A stretch of DNA of 64,000 nucleotides from NCBI RefSeq assembly GCF_900113285.1, contig NZ_FOOT01000001.1:434001-498000 (forward strand). Direction: 5' to 3'. Position numbers and translations under genes: made by a program. This document shows, one piece after another, positions 45,263 to 54,493 of this stretch. Numbering within the stretch: position 1 is the stretch's first letter; every line of letters starts with the position of its first letter. Source of the stretch: Pontibacter chinhatensis. GTDB lineage: Bacteria; Bacteroidota; Bacteroidia; Cytophagales; Hymenobacteraceae. Under the pieces are notes generated by a model. The model was not told the origin of the DNA, made no database searches, and saw nothing but the letters and a program-made list of their open reading frames with translations.

Positions 45263-45841
45263 TTACTTCACAGAGGAGGATTCCGCTTCCATCAGCTGCT
45301 CCAGCTCTGCATACCATGCCTCGCCATACTTGCGAATCAGCGGCTCCTTGAGGAACTGGTAAACCCGCACGCCCAAATCCTGGCCAAAGCTGCAGGCGGC
45401 ACTGCAGATGCCCCAGCGGTCATAGTTCAGGGCCTCAAACCCGTCATACTTTGTAATCCGGATGGGGTACAGGTGGCACGATATCGGTTTTTTCCAGCTA
45501 ATCTTGCCATCGTAGTAAGCTTGTTCGATGGCGCACTTCAGCGTGTTGTTCTCGTCGTAGATCGCATAGGCGCACTCGCGGTTACCAATGGTGGGGGTTG
45601 AGAAATCGCCCTCCCAGTCTTTGATGTACAGCCCCTGCTCCTCTACCGCCTTCACGCCCGCCTCCGACATGTAAGGCTTCACGTGCTCGTAGCTTTCCTT
45701 CAGAATATCCAGCTCGTCTTCCTCCAGCGGAGCGCCCAGGTCGCCTTCTACGCAGCAGGCTCCTTTACACTTCTCCAGGTTGCACACAAAAAACTGGTCG
45801 CGCACGTCGTCGCTGATAACGGTATTCTGAAGGACTATCAT
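45263..45841 (-). CDS. DUF3109 family protein (Cys-rich)
   Basis: A 192-residue protein with the N-terminal cluster [20 protein letters not shown] (Cys20, 25, 29, 30) and later Cys in [17 protein letters not shown] and ICSAACSFG. This is the YkgJ-related DUF3109 family, presumed to bind zinc or an iron-sulfur cluster. The conserved sequence [20 protein letters not shown] is typical. Function is unknown. It is cytoplasmic by sequence, and a short gap follows it with AAGTATA near 45204. Confidence 0.85.
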   Translation of the reverse strand: MIVLQNTVISDDVRDQFFVCNLEKCKGACCVEGDLGAPLEEDELDILKESYEHVKPYMSEAGVKAVEEQGLYIKDWEGDFSTPTIGNRECAYAIYDENNTLKCAIEQAYYDGKISWKKPISCHLYPIRITKYDGFEALNYDRWGICSAACSFGQDLGVRVYQFLKEPLIRKYGEAWYAELEQLMEAESSSVK

Positions 45842-45954
45842 TTTTTATAAGATGCATAAGGGCGGACATAGTGGTAACCTCACCGCCTGATAATGGAAAG
45901 ACAAAGGTAACTATAAATAAGTTTAAACGGGAGGCCAAATAAGGCCGGTAGAAA

Positions 45955-46010
45955 CAAAAGGGAGGCACATTTTAGGCGCCTCCCATACTTTATACTTATA
46001 CTTTGAACCG
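45955..46010 (-). terminator. Hairpin and three heptamers after the ankyrin gene
   Basis: GGGAGGC (45960-45966) / GCCTCCC (45978-45984) form a stem. Immediately beside it, toward the gene, lie CATACTT and two TATACTT copies within about 25 bases. Confidence 0.6.
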
Positions 46011-46013
46011 TGT

Positions 46014-47642
46014 TTACTTCTGCAGTTTCTGGCGCGAGCCAGCGGCCAGCAGTATGTTCTCCACGTTCTGGTGCTTGGTGTAGTCAATGGCAGCCATGCC
46101 TGCGTTGTCGGTGATGGTTACATCGGCGCCGGCCTGCAGCAGGGCAAGTATAATCTCAAAGTTGGCGTCAATTTTACAGGCCATCATTAGCGGGGTTTTG
46201 CCCTCGTTGTTGGTCACGTTCGGGTCAGCGCCGGACTGCAGCAGCTTCTCCAGTTCCATGATGCCAATGTGCTGCCCAATGGTGGCAGTAAGCGCCTGTG
46301 CCAGCGCCGTGTTGCCTTCCTTGTCCTTGATGTTGGGATTAGCCCCGTTAGCCAGCAACGTGTCCAGCAACTGCACCTGCTCCAGCTCATAGTACTCAGA
46401 CCGGATGCGCGAGCTGCCCACCACATAATGCAGGGCTGTTTTCCCGTTCAAATCCTGGGCATTGATGTCAGCACCCTTGCGGAGCAGCAGGCTGGCTGCC
46501 TTCAGACGCGCCTCCGGCTCATACTCTACGCCGTAATCTTCCAGCAGCATCGGCAGGTAGAGGGCGTGCATCAGGGGCGTGCGCCGCTGCAGGTTGGTTT
46601 CGTAGTCGTCGGGCTGGGCCTGGGTGTCCGGGTTGCCGCCAGCGGCCAGCGCCCGCTCCAGCATCTGCGGGTCACGGTTAATGGCCGCAATCACCACCTT
46701 CTGGTCAGGCGTTTGGTTGATGTAGAGCAATTGGTCGTAAGCGTTCACGCTGCCCTTCTCCACGGCTTCGCGGTACAGGGTGCGGGCCTTGTCTATTTCC
46801 ACCTGGCCCAGGGTGCCTTCCTCCAACAATAGTGCCATGGTATACATCGCCTCGCGTTCGCCGGCCTCTACGCCTTTCTGCAACCAATATACCGCCTTTT
46901 CATTGTCTTTGGCCACGCCCTCCCCGTTCAGGTAAAGGTTGGCCAGCGAAGTATAGGCCACCACATCGCCTACCTGTGCCGCGCGGAGCAGGTAATTGGC
47001 CGCCAGTGAATAGTTCCGCATTTCGCCGTAGCCTGTATAGTACATGCTACCCAGTATGCGGTTACAGAAGGCGTCGCCGTCCACGGCCTTCTCCCGGATA
47101 ACGATGGCAGCCGTGCGCATGCGCTGCAGGAACTGCTGCTTGTCATCATCGCTGCGCAGGGTCATCAGCTCCGCCTTGCCTAGGTTGCCGAGCACGCTTC
47201 CGCTGTCCAGCGCCATGGTATAATAATAGTCAGCCGAGTCGCGGTTGGCTGCAAAATATTTCTCCGGGTCATGAATCTGCTTCACGGTGTCAATCTCCAC
47301 GGAATCATACTTCAGCTCGCGGTACTGGTGCATACGACCCAAAAAGTAGTTGGCGTCATGCTCGCCCTGTGCGGCGGCGGCTCTAAACTTTTCCTGGGCT
47401 TTCTGGAAGTTAAGCGAAGTATAATAGTGCATGGCCTCGTCCATGGCCGGAGTGCGCCACACGCGCCGGATAACCGGAGGAGGCGTAGCCGTTTTAGCCG
47501 CTACCGCCGTTTTGCCCTGGGCAGAGGCAGGCTTGGTGGCAGTAGTAGCGGGCTTGGCCGCGCCCGCACCGGCGGGTTTTGTCTGCGCTACACCCAGGTG
47601 GCTGAAGCTAGCCAACAGGCCTAGCATCAATAGCTTTTTCAT
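46014..47642 (-). CDS. Exported Sel1-repeat and ankyrin-repeat protein
   Basis: The start was set at ATG 47642, which opens a signal peptide (MKKLLMLGLLASFSHLGVAQ). A longer frame would prefix 24 residues. The protein has 542 residues. An Ala/Thr/Pro-rich linker (about 21-65) is followed by Sel1-like helical repeats (for example AANYLLRAAQVGDVVAYTSL and KAVYWLQKGVEAGEREAMYT). At least four C-terminal ankyrin repeats follow (NGKTALHYVVG, KEGNTALAQAL, NEGKTPLMMAC, DNAGMAAIDYT). Both repeat types bind proteins, so it may be a periplasmic scaffold. The partner is unknown. Confidence 0.82.
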   Translation of the reverse strand: MKKLLMLGLLASFSHLGVAQTKPAGAGAAKPATTATKPASAQGKTAVAAKTATPPPVIRRVWRTPAMDEAMHYYTSLNFQKAQEKFRAAAAQGEHDANYFLGRMHQYRELKYDSVEIDTVKQIHDPEKYFAANRDSADYYYTMALDSGSVLGNLGKAELMTLRSDDDKQQFLQRMRTAAIVIREKAVDGDAFCNRILGSMYYTGYGEMRNYSLAANYLLRAAQVGDVVAYTSLANLYLNGEGVAKDNEKAVYWLQKGVEAGEREAMYTMALLLEEGTLGQVEIDKARTLYREAVEKGSVNAYDQLLYINQTPDQKVVIAAINRDPQMLERALAAGGNPDTQAQPDDYETNLQRRTPLMHALYLPMLLEDYGVEYEPEARLKAASLLLRKGADINAQDLNGKTALHYVVGSSRIRSEYYELEQVQLLDTLLANGANPNIKDKEGNTALAQALTATIGQHIGIMELEKLLQSGADPNVTNNEGKTPLMMACKIDANFEIILALLQAGADVTITDNAGMAAIDYTKHQNVENILLAAGSRQKLQK

Positions 47643-47933
47643 GGCTGGCAAACGGTATGTATTTTTGGAAAGGTCTATCAAAGTATGTAAAATAACAGCG
47701 GGTTTGCTATACAAAAGTATAACGCTACCGGCTCTTTATCAAAAATGCGACCAAATCTCCCACGGAACTAGCTTTATACTTGCCCCACCCCTAAACGCTT
47801 TCGCTCCAAAAGGTGTTCCTACTACAGCCACTCTATACTTTCCCAGAGGGTGGCCATAAGTTGCCGGGTGCGGTTCTGAAAAAGGAATTGTATTCGTAAC
47901 TTGCAAAGACTTTAAGCACGCGGAAGAGAAGAA

Positions 47934-50183
47934 ATGGATTACATAAGCTTACTGAATGAGTCGCAGCGCGCGGCTGTATTACACACCGAAGGCCCTGCCA
48001 TGATCATCGCGGGTGCCGGCTCCGGTAAAACCAGGGTACTGACCTACCGGATCGCCCACCTGATAAGCATCGGCGTTGACCCGTTCAATATTCTGGCCCT
48101 GACCTTTACCAACAAGGCTGCCAAGGAAATGCGCCACCGTATTGAGAAGGTGATCGGCAACGAGGCTAAAAACATCTGGATGGGCACTTTCCACTCGGTG
48201 TTCTCGCGCATACTTCGTGCCGAGGCCGATAAGATTGGCTATCCTAAAAGCTTCACGATTTACGATACCGACGATTCCCGGACGCTCATTCGCAATATTG
48301 TGAAGGAGATGAACCTGGACGACAAACTATACAAGCCAAATGTGGTGCTGGGACGCATCTCCTCAGCCAAAAACAAGCTAATCTCGCACAAGCAGTACCT
48401 CAACGACCCGGTTATACAGGCAGACGACGAGGCGGCCATGCGCCCCAAGATTGGTAAAATTTACGAGCAGTACCAGAACCGCTGCTTCAGGGCCGGCGCC
48501 ATGGACTTCGACGACCTGCTTTTCCAGACCAACGTGCTTTTCCGCGACCACCCGGATGCGCTGAACAAATACCAGAATATCTTTAAGTTTGTGATGGTAG
48601 ACGAGTATCAGGATACGAACTACTCGCAGTACCTGATTACGCGCAAGCTAGCTGCCCAGAACCGCAACATCGTGGTGGTAGGCGACGATGCGCAGTCCAT
48701 CTACGCTTTCCGTGGGGCCGATATCCAGAACATCCTCAACTTCGAGCGCGACTACCCGGAGCTGGAAGTGTTTAAGCTGGAGCAGAACTACCGATCCACC
48801 AAGAACATCGTACACGCGGCCAACTCTGTTATCAAAAACAACACGGCACAGTTGCGCAAGGATGTGTTTACAGATAACGAGCAGGGTCCGCTGATTGAGG
48901 TGATGAAGGCCAACTCCGATAACGAGGAGGGCAAGCTGGTGGCCACCAGCATTTTTGAGGAGAAGATGAACAATCACCTCTCCTATAACGACTTCGCCAT
49001 ACTTTACCGCACCAACGCCCAGTCGCGTGCCATGGAAGAGGCGCTGCGCCGCATGAACATCAAGTATAAAATTGTGGGCGGCCTCTCCTTCTACCAGCGC
49101 AAAGAGATCAAGGACCTGATTGCCTACCTGCGCCTGACGGTAAACCCGAACGATGAGCAGGCATTAAGGCGCGTTATAAACTACCCAAAACGAGGCATCG
49201 GCGAGACAACCGAGCAGAAGCTGTTTGTGGTAGCCAACGACACAAACCACAGCGTGTGGGAAGTGGTGCAGAACGCCACCGAGTTTTTAGGCAACCGCGT
49301 GGGCACGGCTATCGAGAACTTCTCCATCATGATCCGCGACTTTGCCCGTATTGCCGAAAATACCGACGCCTTTGAGGTAGCCAAGCACATCGCCAAGCAC
49401 TCGGGCATTGTAGACGAGCTTTACCAGGACAAAACCGTGGAGGGCCTGGCGCGTTATGAGAACATACAGGAGCTGTTGAACGCGATAAAAGAGTATGTGG
49501 ACGACCCGGAGAAGGAAGACAAAAGCCTCTCTGCCTTCCTGCAGGACATTGCCCTGGTAACCGATGCTGACACAAAAGACACCGACGACGGCGAATTTGT
49601 GACCCTGATGACCATCCACTCTGCCAAAGGCCTGGAGTTTAAGCATGTGTTTATCGTAGGCATGGAAGAGAACCTCTTCCCAAGCCAGATGATGCTCAAT
49701 TCCCGCGCTGACCTGGAGGAGGAGCGCCGCCTGTTTTACGTGGCCATCACCCGTGCTGAGAAAAAATTATACTTAACCTACGCCACCAGCCGTTATCAAT
49801 GGGGCAACCTGAGGGCCTGCGAGAAGAGCCGCTTCCTGGACGAAATTGACCCGAAGTACCTCAACTTTAAGTATGGCGAGACCCACACAGGCACCGGCAA
49901 CGTATTTGATCGCGTGCTGGAGCGCAAGAGCAGCATCAGCAGCTTGGTGCAGCCACAGGCGCGCAAGCAGGCCGCCAGCAACTATACCGCACCTGCCGAT
50001 TTTAAACCCAGCGATACCTCTAACCTGGCCGCAGGCATGAAAGTAGAGCACCCTAAATTCGGTTTCGGCGTAGTAACCAAAATGGACACGCAAGGCAACA
50101 GCACCAAGGCCATCATCAACTTTGAGGAAGTGGGCGAAAAGACCCTGCTCCTAAGCTTTGCCAAGCTACGCATACATGGGTAA
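47934..50183 (+). CDS. UvrD/PcrA-type superfamily 1 DNA helicase
   Basis: A 749-residue 3'-5' helicase. Motif I is GAGSGKT at 27-33. Others are motif Ia LTFTNKAAKEMRHR, motif II VDEYQDTN, motif III VVVGDDAQSIYAFRGA, motif IV EQNYRST, motif V MTIHSAKGLEFKHVFIVG and motif VI FYVAITRAEK. The C-terminal extension ends in a Tudor-like patch (GMKVEHPKFGFGVVTKMDTQ) as in PcrA, which contacts RNA polymerase. It functions in nucleotide-excision repair and replication-conflict resolution. PcrA and UvrD are not separable by sequence alone here. Confidence 0.94.
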   Translation: MDYISLLNESQRAAVLHTEGPAMIIAGAGSGKTRVLTYRIAHLISIGVDPFNILALTFTNKAAKEMRHRIEKVIGNEAKNIWMGTFHSVFSRILRAEADKIGYPKSFTIYDTDDSRTLIRNIVKEMNLDDKLYKPNVVLGRISSAKNKLISHKQYLNDPVIQADDEAAMRPKIGKIYEQYQNRCFRAGAMDFDDLLFQTNVLFRDHPDALNKYQNIFKFVMVDEYQDTNYSQYLITRKLAAQNRNIVVVGDDAQSIYAFRGADIQNILNFERDYPELEVFKLEQNYRSTKNIVHAANSVIKNNTAQLRKDVFTDNEQGPLIEVMKANSDNEEGKLVATSIFEEKMNNHLSYNDFAILYRTNAQSRAMEEALRRMNIKYKIVGGLSFYQRKEIKDLIAYLRLTVNPNDEQALRRVINYPKRGIGETTEQKLFVVANDTNHSVWEVVQNATEFLGNRVGTAIENFSIMIRDFARIAENTDAFEVAKHIAKHSGIVDELYQDKTVEGLARYENIQELLNAIKEYVDDPEKEDKSLSAFLQDIALVTDADTKDTDDGEFVTLMTIHSAKGLEFKHVFIVGMEENLFPSQMMLNSRADLEEERRLFYVAITRAEKKLYLTYATSRYQWGNLRACEKSRFLDEIDPKYLNFKYGETHTGTGNVFDRVLERKSSISSLVQPQARKQAASNYTAPADFKPSDTSNLAAGMKVEHPKFGFGVVTKMDTQGNSTKAIINFEEVGEKTLLLSFAKLRIHG

Positions 50184-50355
50184 TTGTGAATGAGTGCGTA
50201 TTATTTCAGTATACTGCATTCAAGGTTTACTGAAAGCTGCGATTTATCTTTTTTGCTATCGGGCAAGGTAGGTAGAAGAGAATTCACTCAGTCACGCAAT
50301 CACTCATTCAAAACTGATTATTATTCCCTAATTTTGAATTTATATATAGAGATAA

Positions 50356-51009
50356 ATGGAAGCGAGTACCACATTTAAACAAGAGCTTTTGCTGCGGGAG
50401 TATGGCCGCAACGTACAGGACCTGGTCAACTACATCACCAGGCTGGAGGACCGCAAAGAGCGCACGCGCCTGTCGCAGCTGCTCATTAACCTGATGGCCA
50501 AGCTAAACCCACAGTTGCGCGACACCCAGGACTACCAGCAGAAACTCTGGAACCACCTGTTTGTGATGTCCGGCTCTACCCTGGATGTGGACTCCCCCTA
50601 CCCGCTGAGCGCGATGGAGTATCTGAACGATAAGCCACAACCCATGGATTATCCATTCGACACGCCAAGGTATAAGCACTATGGCCAGAATGTGGAGTTG
50701 CTCATAAAGCGAGCTACTGAGCTTACAGACCCACGCGAGCGCGATGCAGCCATCATCTCCATCGGCAAACTGATGAAGACGCTTTACAAGTCTTACAACA
50801 AGGACAACATCACCGATGACGTCATCCTGGGCGATATCCGAGAAATCTCCAACGGCAAGCTGGACATGGACCTGGCTTACATCGAGAGCAACAACCTGTT
50901 TGAGTCTAACCCCAAGCAGCAGGACAGCAGCCACCAACAGCAGCGCTCGCAAAACCAGGGCCCCCGAAACAAAAAAACTAACCGTTCCTCTAATCAAAGA
51001 AATAAGTAA
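50356..51009 (+). CDS. DUF4290 family protein
   Basis: A 217-residue protein. It contains REYGRNVQDLVNYITRLEDR and the block PQPMDYPFDTPRYKHYGQNV. The Gln/Asn/Arg-rich C-terminal tail is probably disordered. This matches DUF4290, a family restricted to Bacteroidota and regularly next to murA. It starts 172 bases after the helicase, and murA starts three bases after its stop, suggesting a shared transcript and perhaps a cell-wall-related role. Confidence 0.85.
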   Translation: MEASTTFKQELLLREYGRNVQDLVNYITRLEDRKERTRLSQLLINLMAKLNPQLRDTQDYQQKLWNHLFVMSGSTLDVDSPYPLSAMEYLNDKPQPMDYPFDTPRYKHYGQNVELLIKRATELTDPRERDAAIISIGKLMKTLYKSYNKDNITDDVILGDIREISNGKLDMDLAYIESNNLFESNPKQQDSSHQQQRSQNQGPRNKKTNRSSNQRNK

Positions 51010-51012
51010 TAC

Positions 51013-52317
51013 ATGGCTTCTTTTGAAGTAATTGGCGGCAACAAACTCAGAGGCGAAATCTATCCGCAGGGCGCGAAAAACGAGGCGCTGCAGATACTTT
51101 GCGCCGTGTTGCTTACCGCAGAACCTGTTGTCATTTCGAATGTGCCCGACATCCGGGACGTAAATAAACTCATCGAGCTGCTGCGCGATTTGGGCGTGAA
51201 GGTGGAGCGCAACTCCCCCGACACCTATACTTTCCAGGCTGATGAAATTAACCTGGACTACCTGAACACTGACCAGTTTGTGGACCAGGGACGTGCCATC
51301 CGCGGCTCGGTGATGATTGTTGGCCCGCTGCTGGCCCGCTTCGGTGAGGCTAAAATGCCCAAGCCAGGGGGCGATAAAATTGGTCGCCGCCGACTGGACA
51401 CGCACTTTATCGGCTTGGAGAAGCTGGGTGCAAAATTTAACTATGACACACCGGACGTATTCTACAGCGCCACAGCGGAGCGCCTGAAAGGGGCCTACAT
51501 GCTATTGGACGAGGCATCCGTAACGGGCACTGCCAACATCCTGATGGCTGCCGTGCTGGCCGAGGGCACTACCACCATTTATAACGCCGCCTGCGAGCCT
51601 TACGTGCAGCAGCTGAGCCGCATGCTTAACCGCATGGGTGCAAAGATCAGCGGCATCGGCTCTAACCTGTTGGTTGTGGAGGGCGTGGAGAAGCTGGGTG
51701 GCACGGAGCACCGCATGCTGCCGGACATGATCGAGATTGGCTCGTTTATAGGTATGGCCGCCATGACAGGCTCTGAAATCACCATCAAAGACTGCCAGAT
51801 TCCAGAGTTGGGCCTGATACCCGATACTTTCATGCGGTTGGGCATCAAGATGGAATTCCGTGGCGATGACATTTTTATTCCGGAGCAGGACCGCTACGAG
51901 GTGGATACCTACATCGACGGAAGCATCCTGAATATTTCAGACCATACCTGGCCGGGCCTGACTCCGGACCTGCTGAGCGTGGCGCTGGTAGTGGCCACGC
52001 AAGCCAAAGGCACGGTGCTAATTCACCAGAAGATGTTTGAAAGCCGCCTGTTTTTCGTGGACAAGCTCATCGATATGGGTGCGCAGATTATACTTTGCGA
52101 CCCGCACCGCGCTACTGTTATCGGTCAGAACAAGCAAATTCCGCTGCGTGGCATCCGCATGACCTCTCCTGACATCCGTGCTGGTGTAGCCCTGCTCATC
52201 GCAGCCCTTTCCGCCGAAGGCACCAGCATCATCGACAACGTAGAGCAAATCGACCGCGGCTACCAAAACATTGATGGCCGTTTGAACGCCCTCGGTGCGC
52301 AGATCAGAAGAATTTAA
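51013..52317 (+). CDS. murA: UDP-N-acetylglucosamine 1-carboxyvinyltransferase
   Basis: First committed enzyme of peptidoglycan synthesis: transfers enolpyruvate from PEP to UDP-GlcNAc. At 434 residues it has two inside-out alpha/beta domains and the conserved GAKNEALQILCAV start. The loop that carries Cys115 in Escherichia coli reads KPGGDKIGRRRLDTHF here, so the position is Asp121. Asp at this site keeps activity but blocks covalent fosfomycin attack, giving intrinsic resistance, as known in Mycobacterium and Chlamydia. It is paired with a DUF4290 gene. A hairpin flanked by heptamers follows. Confidence 0.96.
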   Translation: MASFEVIGGNKLRGEIYPQGAKNEALQILCAVLLTAEPVVISNVPDIRDVNKLIELLRDLGVKVERNSPDTYTFQADEINLDYLNTDQFVDQGRAIRGSVMIVGPLLARFGEAKMPKPGGDKIGRRRLDTHFIGLEKLGAKFNYDTPDVFYSATAERLKGAYMLLDEASVTGTANILMAAVLAEGTTTIYNAACEPYVQQLSRMLNRMGAKISGIGSNLLVVEGVEKLGGTEHRMLPDMIEIGSFIGMAAMTGSEITIKDCQIPELGLIPDTFMRLGIKMEFRGDDIFIPEQDRYEVDTYIDGSILNISDHTWPGLTPDLLSVALVVATQAKGTVLIHQKMFESRLFFVDKLIDMGAQIILCDPHRATVIGQNKQIPLRGIRMTSPDIRAGVALLIAALSAEGTSIIDNVEQIDRGYQNIDGRLNALGAQIRRI

Positions 52318-52386
52318 AAGTATAGCATTATACCGTATAAACAGCAAGAGCAGCTCGGTTGGGCTGCTCTTGCTGTTTGTATACTT
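52318..52386. terminator. Terminator after murA flanked by inverted heptamers
   Basis: A perfect 16-bp stem (52339-52354 with 52363-52378) and loop TCGGTTGG. AAGTATA lies at 52318-52324 and TATACTT at 52380-52386, an inverted pair around the stem. Confidence 0.82.
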
Positions 52387-52451
52387 TGTACTTTTGTTAA
52401 GTGACTTATCATTGCAAAGCCTAAGTGTAATCACGTCTTTGTAAGCTTAGC

Positions 52452-52838
52452 TTAGTGTTCAACTATAACACCAATGAAAATGGACAATACAAGAAATAGA
52501 AAATATGCTTTCCCTGCCTGATATGTCCACTCATGGTATTTAGATACATTTCTCTTCTTATAATTCCTGTATGCTATTACTCCCATCACTATTGGCCCTA
52601 AAGTAAATAGATAGAAAGGACCAAGCGAAGCCATAGCAGACCATTCCCAAAAGATTGTTGTCAGGATAATGAGTAAGAGCCCACCATACGTAGCAAAAGT
52701 CAAAAAAAGGTCAATGATTGGCGGGTCTTCTACGTTTTCTATTTTTATTTTCTGTAAAAGCCTTAAATAGAAAATCAGCCCGATCATGGGTGTGACAAGA
52801 TGAATGGCCAGGAAAACAATCAAACTGCTTTTCATCAC
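52452..52838 (-). CDS. Small integral membrane protein, unknown
   Basis: A 128-residue protein with four hydrophobic segments (about 5-28, 45-65, 70-88, 108-126) and a basic loop IAYRNYKKRNVSKYHE between the last two. The gene is markedly AT-richer than its neighbours, suggesting recent acquisition. It precedes the ArsC-like gene on the opposite side of a short gap, with no clear functional link. No family is recognised. Confidence 0.6.
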   Translation of the reverse strand: MMKSSLIVFLAIHLVTPMIGLIFYLRLLQKIKIENVEDPPIIDLFLTFATYGGLLLIILTTIFWEWSAMASLGPFYLFTLGPIVMGVIAYRNYKKRNVSKYHEWTYQAGKAYFLFLVLSIFIGVIVEH

Positions 52839-52859
52839 CTCAATTCGTTCCCAGCACCC

Positions 52860-53201
52860 TTACAGCAACTCCTGCACCTTCTCCGGCGGGCGGCCCAGCA
52901 CGGCTTTGTTATCCTTCACCACGATGGGCCGCTCGATTAGCACCGGGTTCTCTACCATGGCCTGTATCCACTCCTCATCGGTGAGCTCTCTACCTTTATA
53001 CTTTTCCTTGTAGATGGCCTCGCCTTTGCGAAGCAGCTGTTCTGGCTTCATGTTCAGCTTCTGCAGAATGTCGCGTAGTTCGCTGGCCGTGGGCGGTGTC
53101 TTGAGGTATTCCACTACCTCTACCTCCTGCCCTGCCTGGTTAATGAGTTCCAAGGTTTGGCGGCTTTTGCTGCAACGGGTGTTATGGTAAATCTTCAGCA
53201 T
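52860..53201 (-). CDS. ArsC/Spx-like arsenate reductase family protein
   Basis: A 113-residue thioredoxin-fold protein of the glutaredoxin-linked ArsC family. The active site is HNTRCSKSRQTLEL with Cys10. The YLKTPPTASELRDIL and NPVLIERPIVV signatures are also present. True ArsC reduces arsenate to arsenite using glutaredoxin. Many related proteins (YffB/Spx types) act otherwise. No ars transporter or regulator is adjacent, so arsenate reduction is only the likeliest role. Confidence 0.85.
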   Translation of the reverse strand: MLKIYHNTRCSKSRQTLELINQAGQEVEVVEYLKTPPTASELRDILQKLNMKPEQLLRKGEAIYKEKYKGRELTDEEWIQAMVENPVLIERPIVVKDNKAVLGRPPEKVQELL

Positions 53202-53320
53202 ATCATTTAGAATTAGGAAGTATGAAGATACGATTTCTAAAGTATAGCGCCACGAAAGTATAGCGCAACATCACAGGAAATTAGTAATTTGGCGCGAAAT
53301 TTTTACACAACGCTATAACT

Positions 53321-54091
53321 ATGAAAAAACACCTGATTACCGGCGGCGGCATCCTGCTGCTTTGCCTGTCCCTTTTCTCCAGCTTGGGCTTTGCCCTGGC
53401 TCCCAAGCCAACGTATAAAAACGGCACCGAAGTAGTAAAAGCCATGTATAAGCGCTGGCAGGGCAAGTGGTATCCTAATTTCCAGTTTGAGCAGCGCGCC
53501 ATTTTTTACGAAAACGGCCAGGTAACCAAAGAGGAAGTATGGCAGGAGATCTACAGCCAGCCCGGGCTACTGCACATCCGTTTCGATGGTTTTGAGAGTG
53601 GCAACGGAGTCATCTTTGCCCAGGATTCGGTCTATCGCTTCCAGGAGAACCAACTGGCTGGCAAAATGCCGCAGATACACCCGCTTGTGTTGCTCTCCTT
53701 TGATGTCTACTTCCTGAAGCCGGAGGAAACCATCTCGAAGTTGAACCAGCTCAATATCGACCTAAACAAAGTATACGAAACCGACTGGCAAGGCCGCAAA
53801 GCCATTGTGGTGGGCGCCAATAACCCTGCCGATAGCAGCAGCAGCCAGTTTTGGATAGACAAGGAGCGGCTGTATGTGCTGCGGGTACTTACCAACAGCA
53901 AGGGCAGCACCCGCGATGTGGAGATTAACAACTATCAGATGCTGGAAGACTACTGGGTGGCGACCGAAATCATTTTCAAAACAAACGGAGAAACCACCCT
54001 GCGCGAGGAGTACTTTAACATGAGCTTCCCGAAGAGCACTGACAAAAGCTGGTTTGACCCCAAAAACTTTAGCAGCACCCGCTGGCAATAA
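53321..54091 (+). CDS. Exported protein, LolA-like fold
   Basis: A 256-residue protein with a signal peptide (MKKHLITGGGILLLCLSLFS to about 26). The mature protein has a beta-sheet pattern with FQFEQRAIFYENGQVTKEEV and SSSQFWIDKERLYVLRVLTN. This resembles outer-membrane lipoprotein-sorting proteins of the LolA/DUF4292-like type in Bacteroidota. The match is by pattern, not alignment. A lipid or lipoprotein binding role at the envelope is possible. It ends in a terminator. Confidence 0.65.
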   Translation: MKKHLITGGGILLLCLSLFSSLGFALAPKPTYKNGTEVVKAMYKRWQGKWYPNFQFEQRAIFYENGQVTKEEVWQEIYSQPGLLHIRFDGFESGNGVIFAQDSVYRFQENQLAGKMPQIHPLVLLSFDVYFLKPEETISKLNQLNIDLNKVYETDWQGRKAIVVGANNPADSSSSQFWIDKERLYVLRVLTNSKGSTRDVEINNYQMLEDYWVATEIIFKTNGETTLREEYFNMSFPKSTDKSWFDPKNFSSTRWQ

Positions 54092-54493
54092 AAAAAGAAG
54101 CCGCTGAAACCCATATCAGCGGCTTTATTAGTGCAACAGAGGTTACACTTTGTCAGAAAACTGCAGTCCAGAAGCTTGCAGCTTAATCAATCTGGAATTA
54201 AAAACTAATCAAAACTATTTCCTTTATTTTGATGCCTGACGCTATTGAATCAGGGCATAAACATCTGGTTTTCGAATTTTAATACGCCGGGCAAAGTATA
54301 AACCATGCTTCCCTGCTGTGTGAAAGGTGCCGGTTACCTCTTTTCAGGTTAACTTTGCCTTATATTCAATTACTAAATAGCGCTATTTCTTCCTGCTGCA
54401 AAAACTATTTTTAGGGGTTCATACTATTTCTAAATATAGTTTACTTCTTTGTAATTAATTGATATTCACCATAATACATATAACTCATTTACA
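54092..54493. other. Intergenic region between LolA-like and TPR-like genes
   Basis: A terminator hairpin at 54098-54125 is followed by an AT-rich stretch with one AAGTATA near 54295. It probably contains the promoter of the next gene, but I see no exact TAnnTTTG box. No gene is seen. Confidence 0.5.
54098..54130 (+). terminator. Rho-independent terminator
   Basis: Arms AAGCCGCTGA / TCAGCGGCTT with an eight-base loop, followed by a short T-rich tail. Confidence 0.75.

Noticed and set aside
50503..51405. 300-codon minus-strand open frame across the DUF4290 and murA genes
   Set aside because: Spans two genuine genes on the other strand and their junction; composition is typical of an antisense shadow.
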